From positions 867,485-931,484 of the forward strand of contig CAJNDS010000458.1 in the NCBI GenBank assembly GCA_905221605.1: a stretch of DNA of 64,000 bases, given 5' to 3'. The position numbers and the translations under genes were made by a program. Shown in pieces: positions 9,859 to 20,262 of this stretch. Within the stretch, counting starts at the first letter, position 1; each line of letters begins with the position of its first letter. This DNA is from Symbiodinium natans. Taxonomy: Eukaryota; Sar; Dinophyceae; Suessiales; Symbiodiniaceae. The notes under the pieces were generated by a model. It saw nothing but the letters and a program-made list of their open reading frames with translations. It ran no database searches and was not told the origin of the DNA.

Positions 9859-9923
9859 TGCATGGTCTTTTGTTTCTCACATTTTCTGTAATCTCTTTAC
9901 CAGACACTATTATCAATATTAGC

Positions 9924-9945
9924 GACGCTTAAGAACTTAAGCGTC
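9924..9945. repeat. Perfect CTTAAG palindrome (right boundary)
   Basis: GACGCTTAAG and CTTAAGCGTC are perfect inverted repeats separated by AA. Confidence 0.85.
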
Positions 9946-10073
9946 CTACAGATGCTTTGGGTGGCATCCTGGGGTGGGAGAAAGTAGAGCTCCATGTACA
10001 TGACGGAACTCTTTTGCGCTGAAGGTTTCGGACGTCCGTCTCTCTTTCCATACACTACGCATGTTAAATCGAC

Positions 10074-10314
10074 AAACCCTAAACCCTAAACCCTAAACCC
10101 TAAACCCTAAACCCTAAACCCTAAACCCTAAACCCTAAACCCTAAACCCTAAACCCTAAACCCTAAACCCTAAACCCTAAACCCTAAACCCTAAACCCTA
10201 AACCCTAAACCCTAAACCCTAAACCCTAAACCCTAAACCCTAACCCTAAACCCTAAACCCTAACCCCAAACCCTAACCCCAGACCCCAAACTCTAAACCC
10301 TAAACCCTAAACCT
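10074..10314. repeat. Long telomere-like array, CCCTAAA orientation
   Basis: About 33 units, mostly perfect, becoming variant (CCCCAAA, CCCTAACC) at the right end. One of the three longest arrays in the window. Confidence 0.97.
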
Positions 10315-10320
10315 TCTCCC

Positions 10321-10388
10321 CAGATGCTCAGGCGGCTCTGCTGCAGGGCGCCCCCTCGGCCTGGCCTCCTGGGCTGCCCCTGGGGCTG
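10321..10388 (+). CDS. Exon-like island between two arrays
   Basis: A GC-rich island between CCCTAAA arrays begins after TTCTCCCCAG, a good acceptor. One frame reads AALLQGAPSAWPPGLPLGL. No family recognised; no donor is clear before the next array. Confidence 0.3.
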
Positions 10389-10560
10389 CAACCCTAAACC
10401 CTAAACCCTAAACCCTAAACCCTAAGCCCTAAACCCTAAACCTAAACCCTAAACCCTAAACCCTGTAAACCCTAAACCCTATAAACCCTAAACCCGATAA
10501 ACCCTAAACCCTAAACCCTAAACCCTATAAACCCTAAACCCTAAACCCTACAAACCCCTA
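10389..10560. repeat. Telomere-like array with CCCTATAAA variants
   Basis: CCCTAAA units interspersed with a repeated 9-mer variant, CCCTATAAA, in its right half. Confidence 0.9.
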
Positions 10561-11057
10561 AGCCCAAAAGTCCTCTAGGGACCAAATGAGCCCCATAGGT
10601 GGGATCATGTACCCTATACGCAAAACATGTCCAAGCATGAAACCGGGGGCACAGGGAAAACCACGTTTGGGAGAAAACCCTGTGCTCCACACTGCAGAAG
10701 TGCCGTCGTGTGCAGCACCCCGAAAGACTGACGTGTGATTCTCACATGGCCAACCTTGCGCAGCAGATAGCCCGAGACACCCACAGAAAGGCCACTGGTT
10801 GGCCACTGGTTGGCCGATGAGACTTGCATCCTATACTACGAAAAATCCGTATCGGGGTACATGGACCATATACCTGTTCGGGTCATTCCGTCCCCAAGGT
10901 CCTTGTAGGTGTAGACGTGGCTGTCCGCGAGAGCTTAGGGAGGGGGGGAGGGGGGGTTGCTTCCCGCTGTCTGCAGCCTCTTCAACAGTCTAGGGTTCCC
11001 CGAAAAGTCTAGACCCTCCCCTTCCCCTCTTCCCTAAATACACCCCGCAACCCTGAA
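10561..11057. other. Unique sequence, no supported gene
   Basis: Overlapping short open frames occur on both strands. A duplicated phrase GGCCACTGGTTGGCC lies at about 10788-10814. I cannot choose a frame. Confidence 0.35.
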
Positions 11058-11065
11058 CCCTAAAC

Positions 11066-11262
11066 CCTAACCCCCCAACCCCCCAACCCCCCAACCCCCC
11101 AACCCCCCAACCCCCCCACCCCCCCAACCCCCCCAAACCCCCCCCCCCCAACCCCCCAACCCCCCAACCCCCCCCAACCCCCAACCCCCCAACCCCCCAA
11201 CCCCCCAACCCCCCAACCCCCCAACACCCCCCACAACCCCCCCCCCCCCCCCCCCCCCCCAC
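11066..11262. repeat. CCCCCCAA minisatellite ending in poly-C
   Basis: About 20 units of CCCCCCAA (with some CCCCAA and CCCCCAA) run into a poly-C tract and then A-rich sequence. The minus strand is a dense G-quadruplex candidate. Long Gly/Trp/Val open frames on the minus strand are translations of the repeat. Confidence 0.9.
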
Positions 11263-11773
11263 AAAAAAAAAACAAAAAACAAAGAAACAAAACAAAAACA
11301 TAAAGAAACAACTCTCACGGAGCAACGAACAAAGCGGAGGTCGTCAGCTCGACTGCAGCAGGCCTCCGGTGGTCGGGTGGGGGGTAGGGTCGATGCAGAC
11401 CCTAAACCCTAAACCCTAAACCCTAAACACAAAGAGTATCCCCTTCTTACTCGTTGGCTTCTGGGCAGCCGTGGGCTAAAAAGCAGGCAAAGCAGGCCTG
11501 GGCAGGTTGGGGTTTAGGGATCTGGCCGGTTTTAGGGTTTAGGGTTTAGGGTGAAGTGGGGTCAAGGCGTTGGGCCTTGTAGGCTCCAGAGCCAGTTTTG
11601 CTCCCTCTGTTTTCGGCTTCAACATTCAACACCAAGACTCAACCCGAAAAATATCTACATCACCTCCACAGCCTCAAGATTGAACGCATGCTGCCGCGAC
11701 TTTTGACGAGACCTGTTGCGTAGCCCTCGTGTCACATTCGCCGTGGGCAAAGATCCCTCTCTCACGACGGACT

Positions 11774-11873
11774 GTAAGTAGCTGCGTGAATACACTTTAC
11801 ACTTTTGGGATACTATAATCTCTACAAAACTACAATTTACAGTTTATTGGGGCTTATGAACTCAGCAACTAAG
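11774..11873 (+). mobile_element. Introner-like element, family C, with GACT duplication
   Basis: Flanked by GACT at 11770-11773 and 11874-11877. The left end reads GTAAGTAGCTG, the right end CTCAGCAACTAAG. It therefore offers two donors: GTAAGT within the element, or the GA of the duplication. The interior matches the elements at 4285 and 34427 (CACTTTACACTTTTGGGATACTATAATC). Flanking frames look weakly coding (FAVGKDPSLT to the left), so it may interrupt an exon. Confidence 0.7.
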
Positions 11874-11905
11874 GACTGGCGACCGCACCCTGAACCCCAA
11901 ACCCG

Positions 11906-12130
11906 AAGCCCTAAACCCTAAATCCTAAACCCTAAACCCTAAACCCTAAACCCTAAACTACCTGGCAGGTTCCCAGCAACGCGACGCGACGCCCAAGGTC
12001 GCAGCCAGGCCATGAAGGAATATGGGGGCATGTGGGGTTTTCTACTTCTTTTTTGAGGGTGCAGGGGGGGGTTTAGGGTTTAGGGTTTAGGGTTTAGGGG
12101 TTAGGGTTTAGGGTTTAGGGGGGGGGGGGG
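11906..12130. repeat. CCCTAAA array, exon-like gap, TTTAGGG array
   Basis: CCCTAAA units at 11906-11957; GC-rich unique sequence to about 12060; TTTAGGG units at 12070-12121 ending in a poly-G run (12119-12134). Confidence 0.85.
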
Positions 12131-12134
12131 GGGG

Positions 12135-13180
12135 CGTCCTGTAACAAGGACTATGATATTTTGGAGGTGTATTTGGGGCAACTTTTTTTTGGGAGATACC
12201 AAAGTAGAGACTTTAGAGTTGAAGCCCTACACCCTCACAGCCCCAGATTCCCAATCCCTACACCCTAAACCCTAAACCCTAAACCCTAAACCCTAAACCC
12301 TTTCACTCATAGGCCTCAAAAGTCCCTAAAGCTCTAACACGTTTTTGTGTTTAGGGATAACCCCAAAAATCTTCGCCCCAAATCTGTTGGGCCTGAAACA
12401 CTAAGCCCTCTCTATACCCAAACTTCCTATCTATGCCCAAACTTCTAACCCTAAAAACCCAAAACCCTAAACCTTAAGCCCCACAAACCCGATCATTGAG
12501 CCCTGAAGGCCATGCCTGTCGCGCGAGAGTGAGAGCTTGATGCTGGCGGGACTCAGAACCCCAAAGTTTCGGGTTTCGGGTTTTGGGCTTGCACATGCCC
12601 TAGGGTTTAGGGTTTAGGGTTTAGGGCTAAAGGCTTTAACGGCCATACTAGGAGAGCTGGCCCGTTCTCCTCTTCTTAGGTCCGATTCCCTTTTCAACTC
12701 AACTTAGCAGCTGAATGAGTACACTTTAGACTTTTTGGGATACTACAATTCTCTATTCTAGAGCTGCAAGTGTAGGCCTTTCTTTCCCGCTGGCCGCGGA
12801 AGAGCGCTAAACCTTAAATTGCTTATTTACAAAGCCTAAACCCTAAACTCTGAACCCTGAATCTCTCCCATGCAGACTCAAGAGGTTTAGGAGGGGCGGT
12901 GGAAGGGCGTGCTTCAAAACCAAGCAAGCTACTATAGTTCTACGTGTGAGAGGCAACTCCTCAAGGAATGCACCCGCAAGGCTACTGGTGACGCTTGAGG
13001 TTGGAGAGGATCATGGAAGCTTGCAAGCTTGTCAGAAAGGACCGATAAGGTTTAGGGTTTATGTTTAGGGTCTAGGGTCCACGATTTTGGGTTTTGAGTT
13101 TTGGGTTTAGGCTATCAGCTGCAGCCGAACATAGGGTTTAGGGTTTAAGGGTCTCGTTCAGGTGCACGGCTAGACAGCGA
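12135..13180. other. Unique sequence with a 5' half of a family C element
   Basis: CTTAGCAGCTGAATGAG and CTTTTTGGGATACTA at 12703-12780 match the left half of the introner family C; the right half was not found. Short CCCTAAA runs lie at 12259-12301 and a TTTAGGG run at 12601-12625. No gene supported. Confidence 0.45.
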
Positions 13181-13183
13181 CTG

Positions 13184-13417
13184 GCGGGGCATTGGCAAAT
13201 GCCATGCGATCTGCGTGCCCCCTGTTGCTCCTGCCAAGGGAAAGGGCCGCAGAACCTAAGAGGATAATCACAGTATGTGGGGCGGAGGGGTATATAAATT
13301 GCGGGGCATTGGCAAATGCCATGCGATCTGCGTGCCCCCTGTTGCTCCTGCCAAGGGAAAGGGCCGCAGAACCTAAGAGGATAATCACAGTATGTGGGGC
13401 GGAGGGGTATATAAATT
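13184..13417. repeat. 117-bp tandem duplication
   Basis: Two essentially identical copies, 13184-13300 and 13301-13417, each starting GCGGGGCATTGGCAAATGCC and ending GGGGTATATAAATT. The start includes a GGCATT/AATGCC palindrome. The open frames on both strands span both copies and are probably repeat artefacts. A poly-C tract follows. Confidence 0.9.
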
Positions 13418-13974
13418 GACGCCCCCGCCCCCCCCCCCCCCCCCCCCGCGGCAATACTCAAATACTCCACCCCCAAACTCCCAAGCCCCGAAGCCCCTTT
13501 TCCTGCAAACTGCCAAACTCCAAAGTCCTAGGCCCTAGCCCTAGCCCCTCCCAACTCAATCATCATCGTGGATACTAGGTTTAGGGTTTAGGGTTTGGGG
13601 TTTAGGGTTTAGGGTTAGTTCTCAAGCGGGTTTAGGGCTTCAGGCTTCGGCTTTGAGGATTTTGGGCGTGTGCTTGAGCTTGACAGGATCAGGCTGAACA
13701 GGGGCCGCAGTGGCACAAGCCCTTAGCTTACTGAACCTTCGCCTTCCTCTTGAACATGTACTAGAAAGTATGCAAACAATATAGCCATCAAGAATCGAAA
13801 CCACCCGAAACCCCTATACTGCCTATGCTCTACTAGAGTTTCCCCTGAAAAGAAGCAGAAAGCTACGGGCAGTGGTGGCAGTGTTGGCCATACCCACACT
13901 GCGCTTTCTTGCGGACTTCGTTCTCGTGGTCGCGTGGGCTTTAGGACGCTTTGAGGCTTGGTCTACAAACGCTG
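13418..13974. other. Poly-C tract and unique sequence
   Basis: A poly-C run at about 13428-13447, a short TTTAGGG array at 13577-13615, then unique sequence without a supported exon. Confidence 0.4.
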
Positions 13975-14056
13975 GGTTTTAGGGTTTAGGGTTTAGGGAA
14001 CCCTAAACCCTAAACCCTAAACCCTAAACCCTAAACCCTAAACCCTAAACCCTAAA
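13975..14056. repeat. Head-to-head telomere-like junction
   Basis: Three TTTAGGG units (13976-13998) abut about eight CCCTAAA units (14001-14055) with only AA between. TTTAGGG running into CCCTAAA is the order left by end-to-end joining of two chromosome ends, though an inverted duplication of an internal array would look the same. Confidence 0.9.
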
Positions 14057-14295
14057 GGGAGGCTTGGGACTGGGGGTGTAAGGTGAAGGGTTAGGGTGCA
14101 CAAAGAGACCTCCCAGCTGCTGTCAGTGTCAGAGCCCAAGCCACTAAGAGGGTTTCGGGTTTAGGGTTTAGGGTTTAGAGTTTGAAGGTTTAGGGTTTAG
14201 GGGTTGGGGTTTCGGGTTTAGAGTTAAAAGGGTTTGGGGTTTAATTGTTTATGGTTTTGGGTTTGGGGTTTGGGGTTTGGGGTTTGTTTGGGGTC

Positions 14296-14478
14296 TCCTT
14301 CTGCCCTCATCCTTTGATCTTGTACCATATGCTCTGCAAATCGGCGATGGCGGATGCGGAATTAGCCGGGTGCCGGGCACAGAAAAAAATTGGTTGCCCT
14401 TTCAGGAGCCTGAATTGGAGGCTCACGACAATAGGGGTGCCTGAGATTGACCCGCCAAGTAGTAGGATTCCCTTATAA
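14296..14478 (+). CDS. Possible exon, unknown
   Basis: An open frame with ordinary composition (AMADAELAGCRAQKKIGC, then LNWRLTTIGVPEIDPP). Upstream sequence is TTTGGGG repeat. No acceptor or donor is decisive, and an overlapping minus-strand frame is also open. Confidence 0.25.
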   Translation, partial: SFCPHPLILYHMLCKSAMADAELAGCRAQKKIGCPFRSLNWRLTTIGVPEIDPPSSRIPL

Positions 14479-14671
14479 TTAACGACCCTAAAACCCAAAG
14501 CCCTAAACCCTAAACTCCTCGGGCTTTGTTGTAGGGAAGGAGCCCAGAAAACCCCCAGTTTCCTCCACGTCTCGGAGAGTTTCAAGGATTTCGGATTTAG
14601 GATTAGTGGCTTGGGGTATAGGGTTTAGGGCTTGTGGTATAGGGTTTAGGGTTCAGGGTTTAGGGCAGTAG

Positions 14672-14891
14672 ATGCTCCAGAAAGTAGCCGTGGGCTCGAC
14701 GGAAGCTTTCCGAAACGAGGGTTCTAAGCCTCCCAAGCCCTATGTACCCGCAGCCCCAAACCCTGAGTCCTTGCAGGGCCTCCCTCAGAACTCACTTGTG
14801 GCCTTCAGCGTTATGATGCTAACAGCCTTACCCCTAGACTCAACCCCGAACCCCCGAAACCCTCTCAACCCTCAACCCTAAACCCTAAACC

Positions 14892-14937
<46 letters not shown>

Positions 14938-15060
14938 ACCCTACACCCTTCCTTCGTTAGCGGGCGCAGAGCTTCCCAGCCATGCGAGTGTGCGGTCTTG
15001 ATGACGAGGCTCGGCGTTTGCCACTTTTGCTGGGGGGGGGCCTCGGAGTTCATTCCTAAG
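14672..15060 (+). other. Two exon-like islands around a CCCTCAA array
   Basis: At 14672-14860 a frame contains LPQNSLVAFSVMMLTALPL after CCTTGCAG. At 14990-15035, after CTTCCCAG, a frame reads MRVCGLDDEARRLPLLLG. Between them (14872-14945) the array shifts from CCCTAAA to a uniform CCCTCAA variant. Coding status uncertain. Confidence 0.3.
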
Positions 15061-15075
15061 CCCTAAATCCTGAAC

Positions 15076-15343
15076 CCTATAAACCCTAACCCTAAACCCT
15101 AAACGCTAAACCCTAAACCCTAAACCCTAAACCCTAAACCCTAAACCCTAAACCCTAAACCCTAAACCCTAAACCCTAAACCCTAAACCCTAAACCCTAA
15201 ACCCTAAACCCTAAACCCTAAACCCTAAACCCTAAACCCTAACCATAAACCCTAAACCCTAAACCCTAAACCCTAAACCCTAAACCCTAAACCCTAAACC
15301 CTAAACCCTAAACCCTAAACCCTAAACCCTAAACCCTAACCCT
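15076..15343. repeat. Long telomere-like array, CCCTAAA orientation
   Basis: About 37 units, almost all perfect. Confidence 0.97.
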
Positions 15344-16780
15344 ATGGTGGTTGAAGGGTTTAGGGGCTCAGGCGGCTGCAGGGCTGCAGGGGTTAGGGTT
15401 CTGGGGCCAGAGTTGGAAAGATGGATAGCAGATGCCAGTGGGCTTTTGGACTCGTGCTTTCCGGATGTAAGAGGGGCTTGGCTTAGTTGGAGGTGTTGGG
15501 GCTCACAGCGCTTGATCTAAACCCCCCCCAAACCATAACCTCCGCTCTCAACCTTCGCATCCTTAGCATGCTGTCAGGCCTGCTTCCGCACCCCCTAACT
15601 AGGCCCTTGGGGCCCAAGTACCGCGAATAAATCTCCCAGAAGCCCGTAGTTAAGCCATGTTTGGGCCTTCTTATATGGGGCAGAGGCAAGTCACTCGAAG
15701 CTTTGGGCGGAATACTGATCTTAGTGTAGTTACATGGGTCCCTTAATATGGTTCCTTCTACCATCGTTAGAGGGTTCTGATGTACCAGCCCTTAGGTGGT
15801 AACAGGCATGTGGTGAGTGCCCCTATAAGGGGCCCATATTAGGGGACCATGGTAGCTACCCTCAGAATGGAGATGAAGCCGTGCATGTAGGTTTTGGGGC
15901 TTAGGAGTGTGGGTTTAGGGGCTTATAGGATTTTGGGGTGGAGGGTCCGAGTGAGTCGCTTCCTCCCGCAGCATCCTCCCCCCCCTGATTGTACCTTAAG
16001 ACGAAGCTCTTTAGGATGTTAATCTCAGGGATTAGGGGGTTGGAGTTTTGGGTTTCGTTCGGGCTTGAGCTGCGGGCTGAAGATGTGGGGTTGTTTGGGG
16101 GGGGGGGAGGTGGGGGGTGGGGCTTTGGGTCAGGGTTTGAGCTGTAGGGTTTCGGAGTTTTGGGTCGCGGTGCTTGAAGCATCACAGGCACCGATCTGCT
16201 TCCCGATCGCGGCATGCCACTTGTCTCGTGGTAAAAAAATCAGGCCCCCAAAAAAACCCCTCAGCCTTGGTTGGACCTTATTCTCCGTGGGTTTCTGGTT
16301 GGTCCCGCACAGGATTCCATGAGATGCCCAGGCAGTTGAGGAGGGTTTAGGGGTTTTGGGTGCATGGTTTAGGGTCTACTCGGGTCATATAACCGGGATT
16401 CAATGGGTGCGTTATTGGGTTGCAGCCTTCTCAAGGATCCCAAAAGCGTGCAGCTTGAAAGCCCGAGTACCTAAAACCCTAAAACCCCTGAATCTTTAGA
16501 CCCAAGCAACTATAGGAGGTATACATAGGGATTATATAGGGGAAGAAGATAAAGGGTCCCTTCTAGGGGTCCCTCCTGATATCCCCAAATAGATATTGCA
16601 AGCCCCTCAAAGCCCCAACAACCCTCTTCACAACGCCATGAGCAGTCCATCAGCTGCCCGAAAGTCCTCAAGCCAAAAACGGGCGAAGGTTGCCTCAGAA
16701 CCCTGTCAACCCTACTATGTGGACCCTAGAAAACCTCGATAGACCCAATAAAAACCCTCTAGCACCCTAAGCTTCTAAAC
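15344..16780. other. Unique sequence with short open frames, no supported gene
   Basis: The minus-strand frame at 15483-15764 and the frames at 15901-16322 have no convincing splice context. A phrase around 15730-15860 (GTCCCTTAATATGG, GTACCAGCCCTTAGG) resembles pieces at 7100-7190, so a further dispersed element family is possible. Confidence 0.35.
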
Positions 16781-16784
16781 CCTA

Positions 16785-16983
16785 AACCCTAAACCCTAAA
16801 CTTCTAAACCCTAAACCCTAAACCCTAAACTCCCAGCTCCTGACATCGAGGAGCCCAGACGATCAGAGCGCCCAGGCCGCGCCACGCGGAGTCCAAGGCA
16901 CGGCGGGACCGCCTTGCGATGCTTAAGGGGCGGGTTCGGGGTTTAGGGTTTAGGGTTTAGGGTTTAGGGTTTAGGGTTTAGGG
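16785..16983. repeat. Opposed arrays around an exon-like island
   Basis: CCCTAAA at 16785-16829, a GC-rich island at 16830-16935 and TTTAGGG at 16937-16983. The island is open in two frames (LPAPDIEEPRRSERPGRATR, or SQLLTSRSPDDQSAQAAPRG ending in TAA). It has the same arrangement as EF-hand exon 2. Confidence 0.6.
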
Positions 16984-17265
16984 CTTGCCTAAAGGTTCAG
17001 GGCACTTATTGACCAATTGTAACTGTAAATATAACCCACTTATAAGCCCCTTAAGTGCCCCAATATGGTTATCATTTGGGTTCGAAGTACAGATCTAAGT
17101 GGTTAATAAGTACCATGAACCTTCAAGTAGGGTTCAGGGTTTGGATGCCCTAAACCCTGAACCTTAAAATACCCTGCAGGGGTTGACGGTTTTGGGGTGG
17201 ATGTCTTCGGGCTTGAGGCTTTAAGGGTGCTGGTCTGGGCCTCTCTGGCTTATGGAGCCGCGCAA

Positions 17266-17357
17266 GCCCTAAACCCTGAACCCTGCACCCTAAACCCTAA
17301 ACCCTAAACCCTAAACCCTAAACCCTAAACCCTAAACCTCCCCCCCCCCCCCCCCCC
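17266..17357. repeat. Telomere-like array running into poly-C
   Basis: About nine CCCTAAA units followed by about 17 C. Confidence 0.9.
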
Positions 17358-17538
17358 CGAAAAACAAGCACATCGCAGGGCGCGATCCAGGGAGCGGCGC
17401 AGGTCGCGGCGCGGAAGGTCTCAGAGGCAGGGTCCCCCCCACCTCCCCCGCAAAGAAGTTTAGGGTCTAGGGTTTAGGGTTTAGGGTTGTTTGGGTTTAG
17501 GGTTTGGGGTTTGGGGTTAGGGTTTAGGGCTAGGGTTT

Positions 17539-17779
17539 AGGGTTGTTTGGGGTGGTTTGGGGTGGGTTTGGGGTGGTTTGGGGTGGTTTGGGGTGGTTTG
17601 GGGTGGTTTGGGGTGGTTTGGGGTGGTTTGGGGTGGTTTGGGGTGGTTTGGGGTGGCTTGGGGTGGCTTGGGGTGGCTTGGGGCGGCTTGGGGTGGCTTG
17701 GGGTGGCTTGGGGTGGCTTGGGGTGGCTTGGGGTGGCTTGGGGTGGCTTGGGGTGGCTTGGGGCGGCTTGGGGCTGGGG
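17539..17779. repeat. GGTTTGGGGT / GGCTTGGGGT minisatellite
   Basis: About 24 copies of a 10-bp unit, the first ten or so with GGTTTGGGGT and the rest with GGCTTGGGGT. Strong G-quadruplex candidate on the plus strand. The overlapping WGGLG and [10 protein letters not shown] open frames are repeat translations. Confidence 0.95.
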
Positions 17780-17829
17780 TTTGGGGTTTTGGGTGTTAGG
17801 GGTTTAGGGGTTTTGGGTTGAGGCAGCAC

Positions 17830-18135
17830 AGGCACTCATGGAATCCTTCCTCTGTGAGTGCATCTTCTGGCTTTATTCCCTTGTGGTGTAGGGTTGTGGG
17901 TTACTTCTATACAATGTGTCTTTAGCGTTCATCTAGGTGCTTCCTTTTGGGTTACTTCCAGGTTCTTCTATAGGGTTCCTCTCTAGGGTCTTTTCGGGGT
18001 CTTTGGGATGTATGAGGGCCTTCTCAAGCCTTCTTTTTTGTGTAGAATGTCGGGGAGAGGCTCCAAAGAACAAACGCTCCTCCTCTGCAAGGAGGTACAG
18101 CATGAGGAGGGTTCTGAGAAAGAAGTGCTACAAAA
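17830..18135 (+). other. Unique sequence with a possible exon at 18026-18130
   Basis: After GCCTTCTTTTTTGTGTAG a frame reads CRGEAPKNKRSSSARRYS and continues RRVLRKKCYKRG into a TTTAGGG array. Basic, serine-rich. No family recognised. Confidence 0.25.
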
Positions 18136-18137
18136 GG

Positions 18138-18205
18138 GGTTTAGGGTTTAGGGTTTAGGGTTTAGGGTTTAGGGTTTAGGGTTTAGGGTTTAGGGTTTAG
18201 GGTTC
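18138..18205. repeat. Telomere-like array, TTTAGGG orientation
   Basis: Nine or ten units; degenerate continuation to about 18235. Confidence 0.95.
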
Positions 18206-18209
18206 AGGA

Positions 18210-19147
18210 TTTAGGGTTTAGGGCTTGGGGCTTAGGGATTTTCAAAAGAAGTGTTACATTTGACCGTTAAGGTTGGGGGGGTGGGGGGTGGTTCGATGGG
18301 CGGGTGGATACTTATCTTTTCCCGGGTTTTCTGGCTGCTCATGATAACCCTAAACCCTTAATCCTAAACCCTAAACCCTTAATCCTACACCCTGAACCTT
18401 TAATCCTAAAACCTAAACCCCCCGCATCTACCCCGCCCTAAGCATCCTGTGTGGACGTCTTGCTCTTCACCCCTGACCACACTGAATCATTCTTCGGAGG
18501 GATGCGCAGGCGAACCTTCAGAACAAGAGCCCAACGGTTAGGGACAAGGATGAAAAGTTGGAATTTCGAGAGCTGGCCTGCTGGCTCTGTCGGAAGTAGT
18601 CTAGGGCTTAGGGTTTAGGATTTAGGGTTTAGGGTCTAGGGTTCGGCATTTAGTTATAGGGATGCCTTTTCACACATACCGCATACTCCATTATCAGGAG
18701 CGTTGCTGCAAAAACGCGTTCGGGCTCACTGGACCATGCATAAGCAGCCGCACCTCTGAGGATCTGCATGTTTTGACGGAGCCTTTATAAGGGTTCTTAG
18801 GGGAGGGCGGTTCAAAGGGGGTTTGGGGTTTCGGGTTTAGGGTTTGGGGGGGGGGGGGGGGGGGGGTGGCTTAGGGAAGTTGCCTCAGGGAGCCTTAGAG
18901 AGTAGTGCCCCCTTGATCCCTCCATAAGTACCCTATAACTATACACCTTGAATCTGGGCCATACTACAAGCTTTGTAGTTCCCATGCACAACGCAGCGGC
19001 TTTCCAAATAGGCCTGACGTGAACGAGACCTGCCCTCTGATGTTCACGTAGAGCTTTTGTTCGACAAGATTGGCATGTGTTGAGGAACGTCGATCATGAT
19101 GGTGCGGATGAGTTTCAGCGCCTCAGGGGGTTATGAGACCAGAAGCA
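18210..19147. other. Unique sequence with EF-hand-like fragments
   Basis: At 18535-18597 one frame reads TVRDKDEKLEFRELACWL, a degenerate EF-hand-like loop ending in TAG. At 19045-19135 frames give ELLFDKIG and then, after a possible AG, NVDHDGADEFQRL. These hint at a second EF-hand gene but no joins could be fixed. A poly-G run lies at 18847-18866. Confidence 0.3.
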
Positions 19148-19400
19148 GTTTAGGGTTTAGGGTTTAGGGTTTAGGGTTTAGGGTTTAGGGTTTAGGGTTT
19201 AGGGTTTAGGGTATACATGGCCTTACGCCGCAACGCGATGAGCTTTTCACATAGCCTTGGGCTCCATGAGTGCCGGCCACTTCTGAGGCGCACTTCGCGT
19301 GAGAAGCGGCGGGGGCGGGAGCAACGCGAAGTGGAAAGGCACCTTGATTCCATGAGGGTTTAGGGTTTAGGGTTTAGGGTTTAGGGTTTAGGGTTTGGGG
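19148..19400. repeat. TTTAGGG arrays around an exon-like island
   Basis: Arrays at 19148-19212 and 19355-19397. The island between them has a frame starting at ATG 19218 and reading MALRRNAMSFSHSLGLHECR, then RRTSREKRRGREQREVERH, ending in the next array. A highly charged segment; coding is plausible but unproven. Confidence 0.5.
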
Positions 19401-20156
19401 TGAAGGGAACTTCGGCAGATGAAGCCTTGAGCTCAAATAGACCGGGATATAGGAACCCCCTCTTACACCTCTTTGAGACCTCGTGAGTGTCTTTCGACAT
19501 GTTGCTTTGGTCAGGGCTAGAATCAACATCAGACTGAACTGCCCCATTTCTGGTTTTGGCCTGAAATTGTACGGCCTGGAACTCCGATGTCGCTAGCCGG
19601 AGGCCCCAGTCCCGAAAGCCCTAAACCCTAAGCCTAGCCTAAACCCTAAAAATCGACATCTTGGATCGCCAACTTGGCGATATCACGGTGTGATTCACCC
19701 AGTGAACGCTTCAAGCCTTCCCTTCGTCGGACGTCCTAAACCTAAAGCCTTAATCCTTAACGCTTAACCCTTTATAACCCTTAAAACCTAAGCCCTACCC
19801 CGCCATGCTTGTACACCAAACTTTCAGCATCTACAGCTAGGGGCTGCAAGGGCTTGGATCCACGTTCTTGTGAACTTTTCTATAACTGGTTCATGATGCC
19901 TAAACCCCTAAACCCCTAAACCTCTAAACCCCTAAACCCCTAAACCCCTAAACCCCCCAACCCCCTAAACCCCTAAACCCTGAACCCTGAACCCTAAACC
20001 CTAAACAGGGATCCGCCACATGCAGACCGCGACCGCAGGGATGGCAAGGAGGCCCCCCCCCTTGGTAGGGTGCTGACGGTAGTGGGAAGCCCTAAACCCT
20101 AAACCCTATACCGCCTATACCCTATACCGTAAACCTCGGAAGCTAGGACCCGGAGT
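19401..20156. other. Unique sequence and a CCCCTAAA array
   Basis: No exon supported. At about 19900-19975 a homogeneous 8-mer array of CCCCTAAA occurs, followed by CCCTGAA/CCCTAAA to 20006. Confidence 0.5.
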
Positions 20157-20262
20157 AGGCCCTTACTTCGTTTTTGTTAGGGTTGGGGGTTCCCTTATAA
20201 CCTTTAATCCCTTTAAAGCCCAAAAAAGGGCACCCTTTTTTATGCCTAGGTTACTCCCGGGC
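20157..20262. mobile_element. Possible introner-like element, family B
   Basis: GGCCCTTACTTCG..TTTTTGTTAGGGTT at the left and CCTAGGTTACTCCCGGGCC at the right resemble 36570-36665 (GGCCCTTATTCACTTTTGTT .. AAGGTTACTCATGGGTCC). The ends are weak inverted repeats. The copy at 36570 lies in an intron. Confidence 0.4.

Noticed and set aside
10990-11325. Gly/Trp/Val-rich minus frames
   Set aside because: Translations of the CCCCCCAA minisatellite.
17530-17835. Pro/Thr/His or Trp/Gly repeat proteins
   Set aside because: Translations of the 10-bp minisatellite in all frames.
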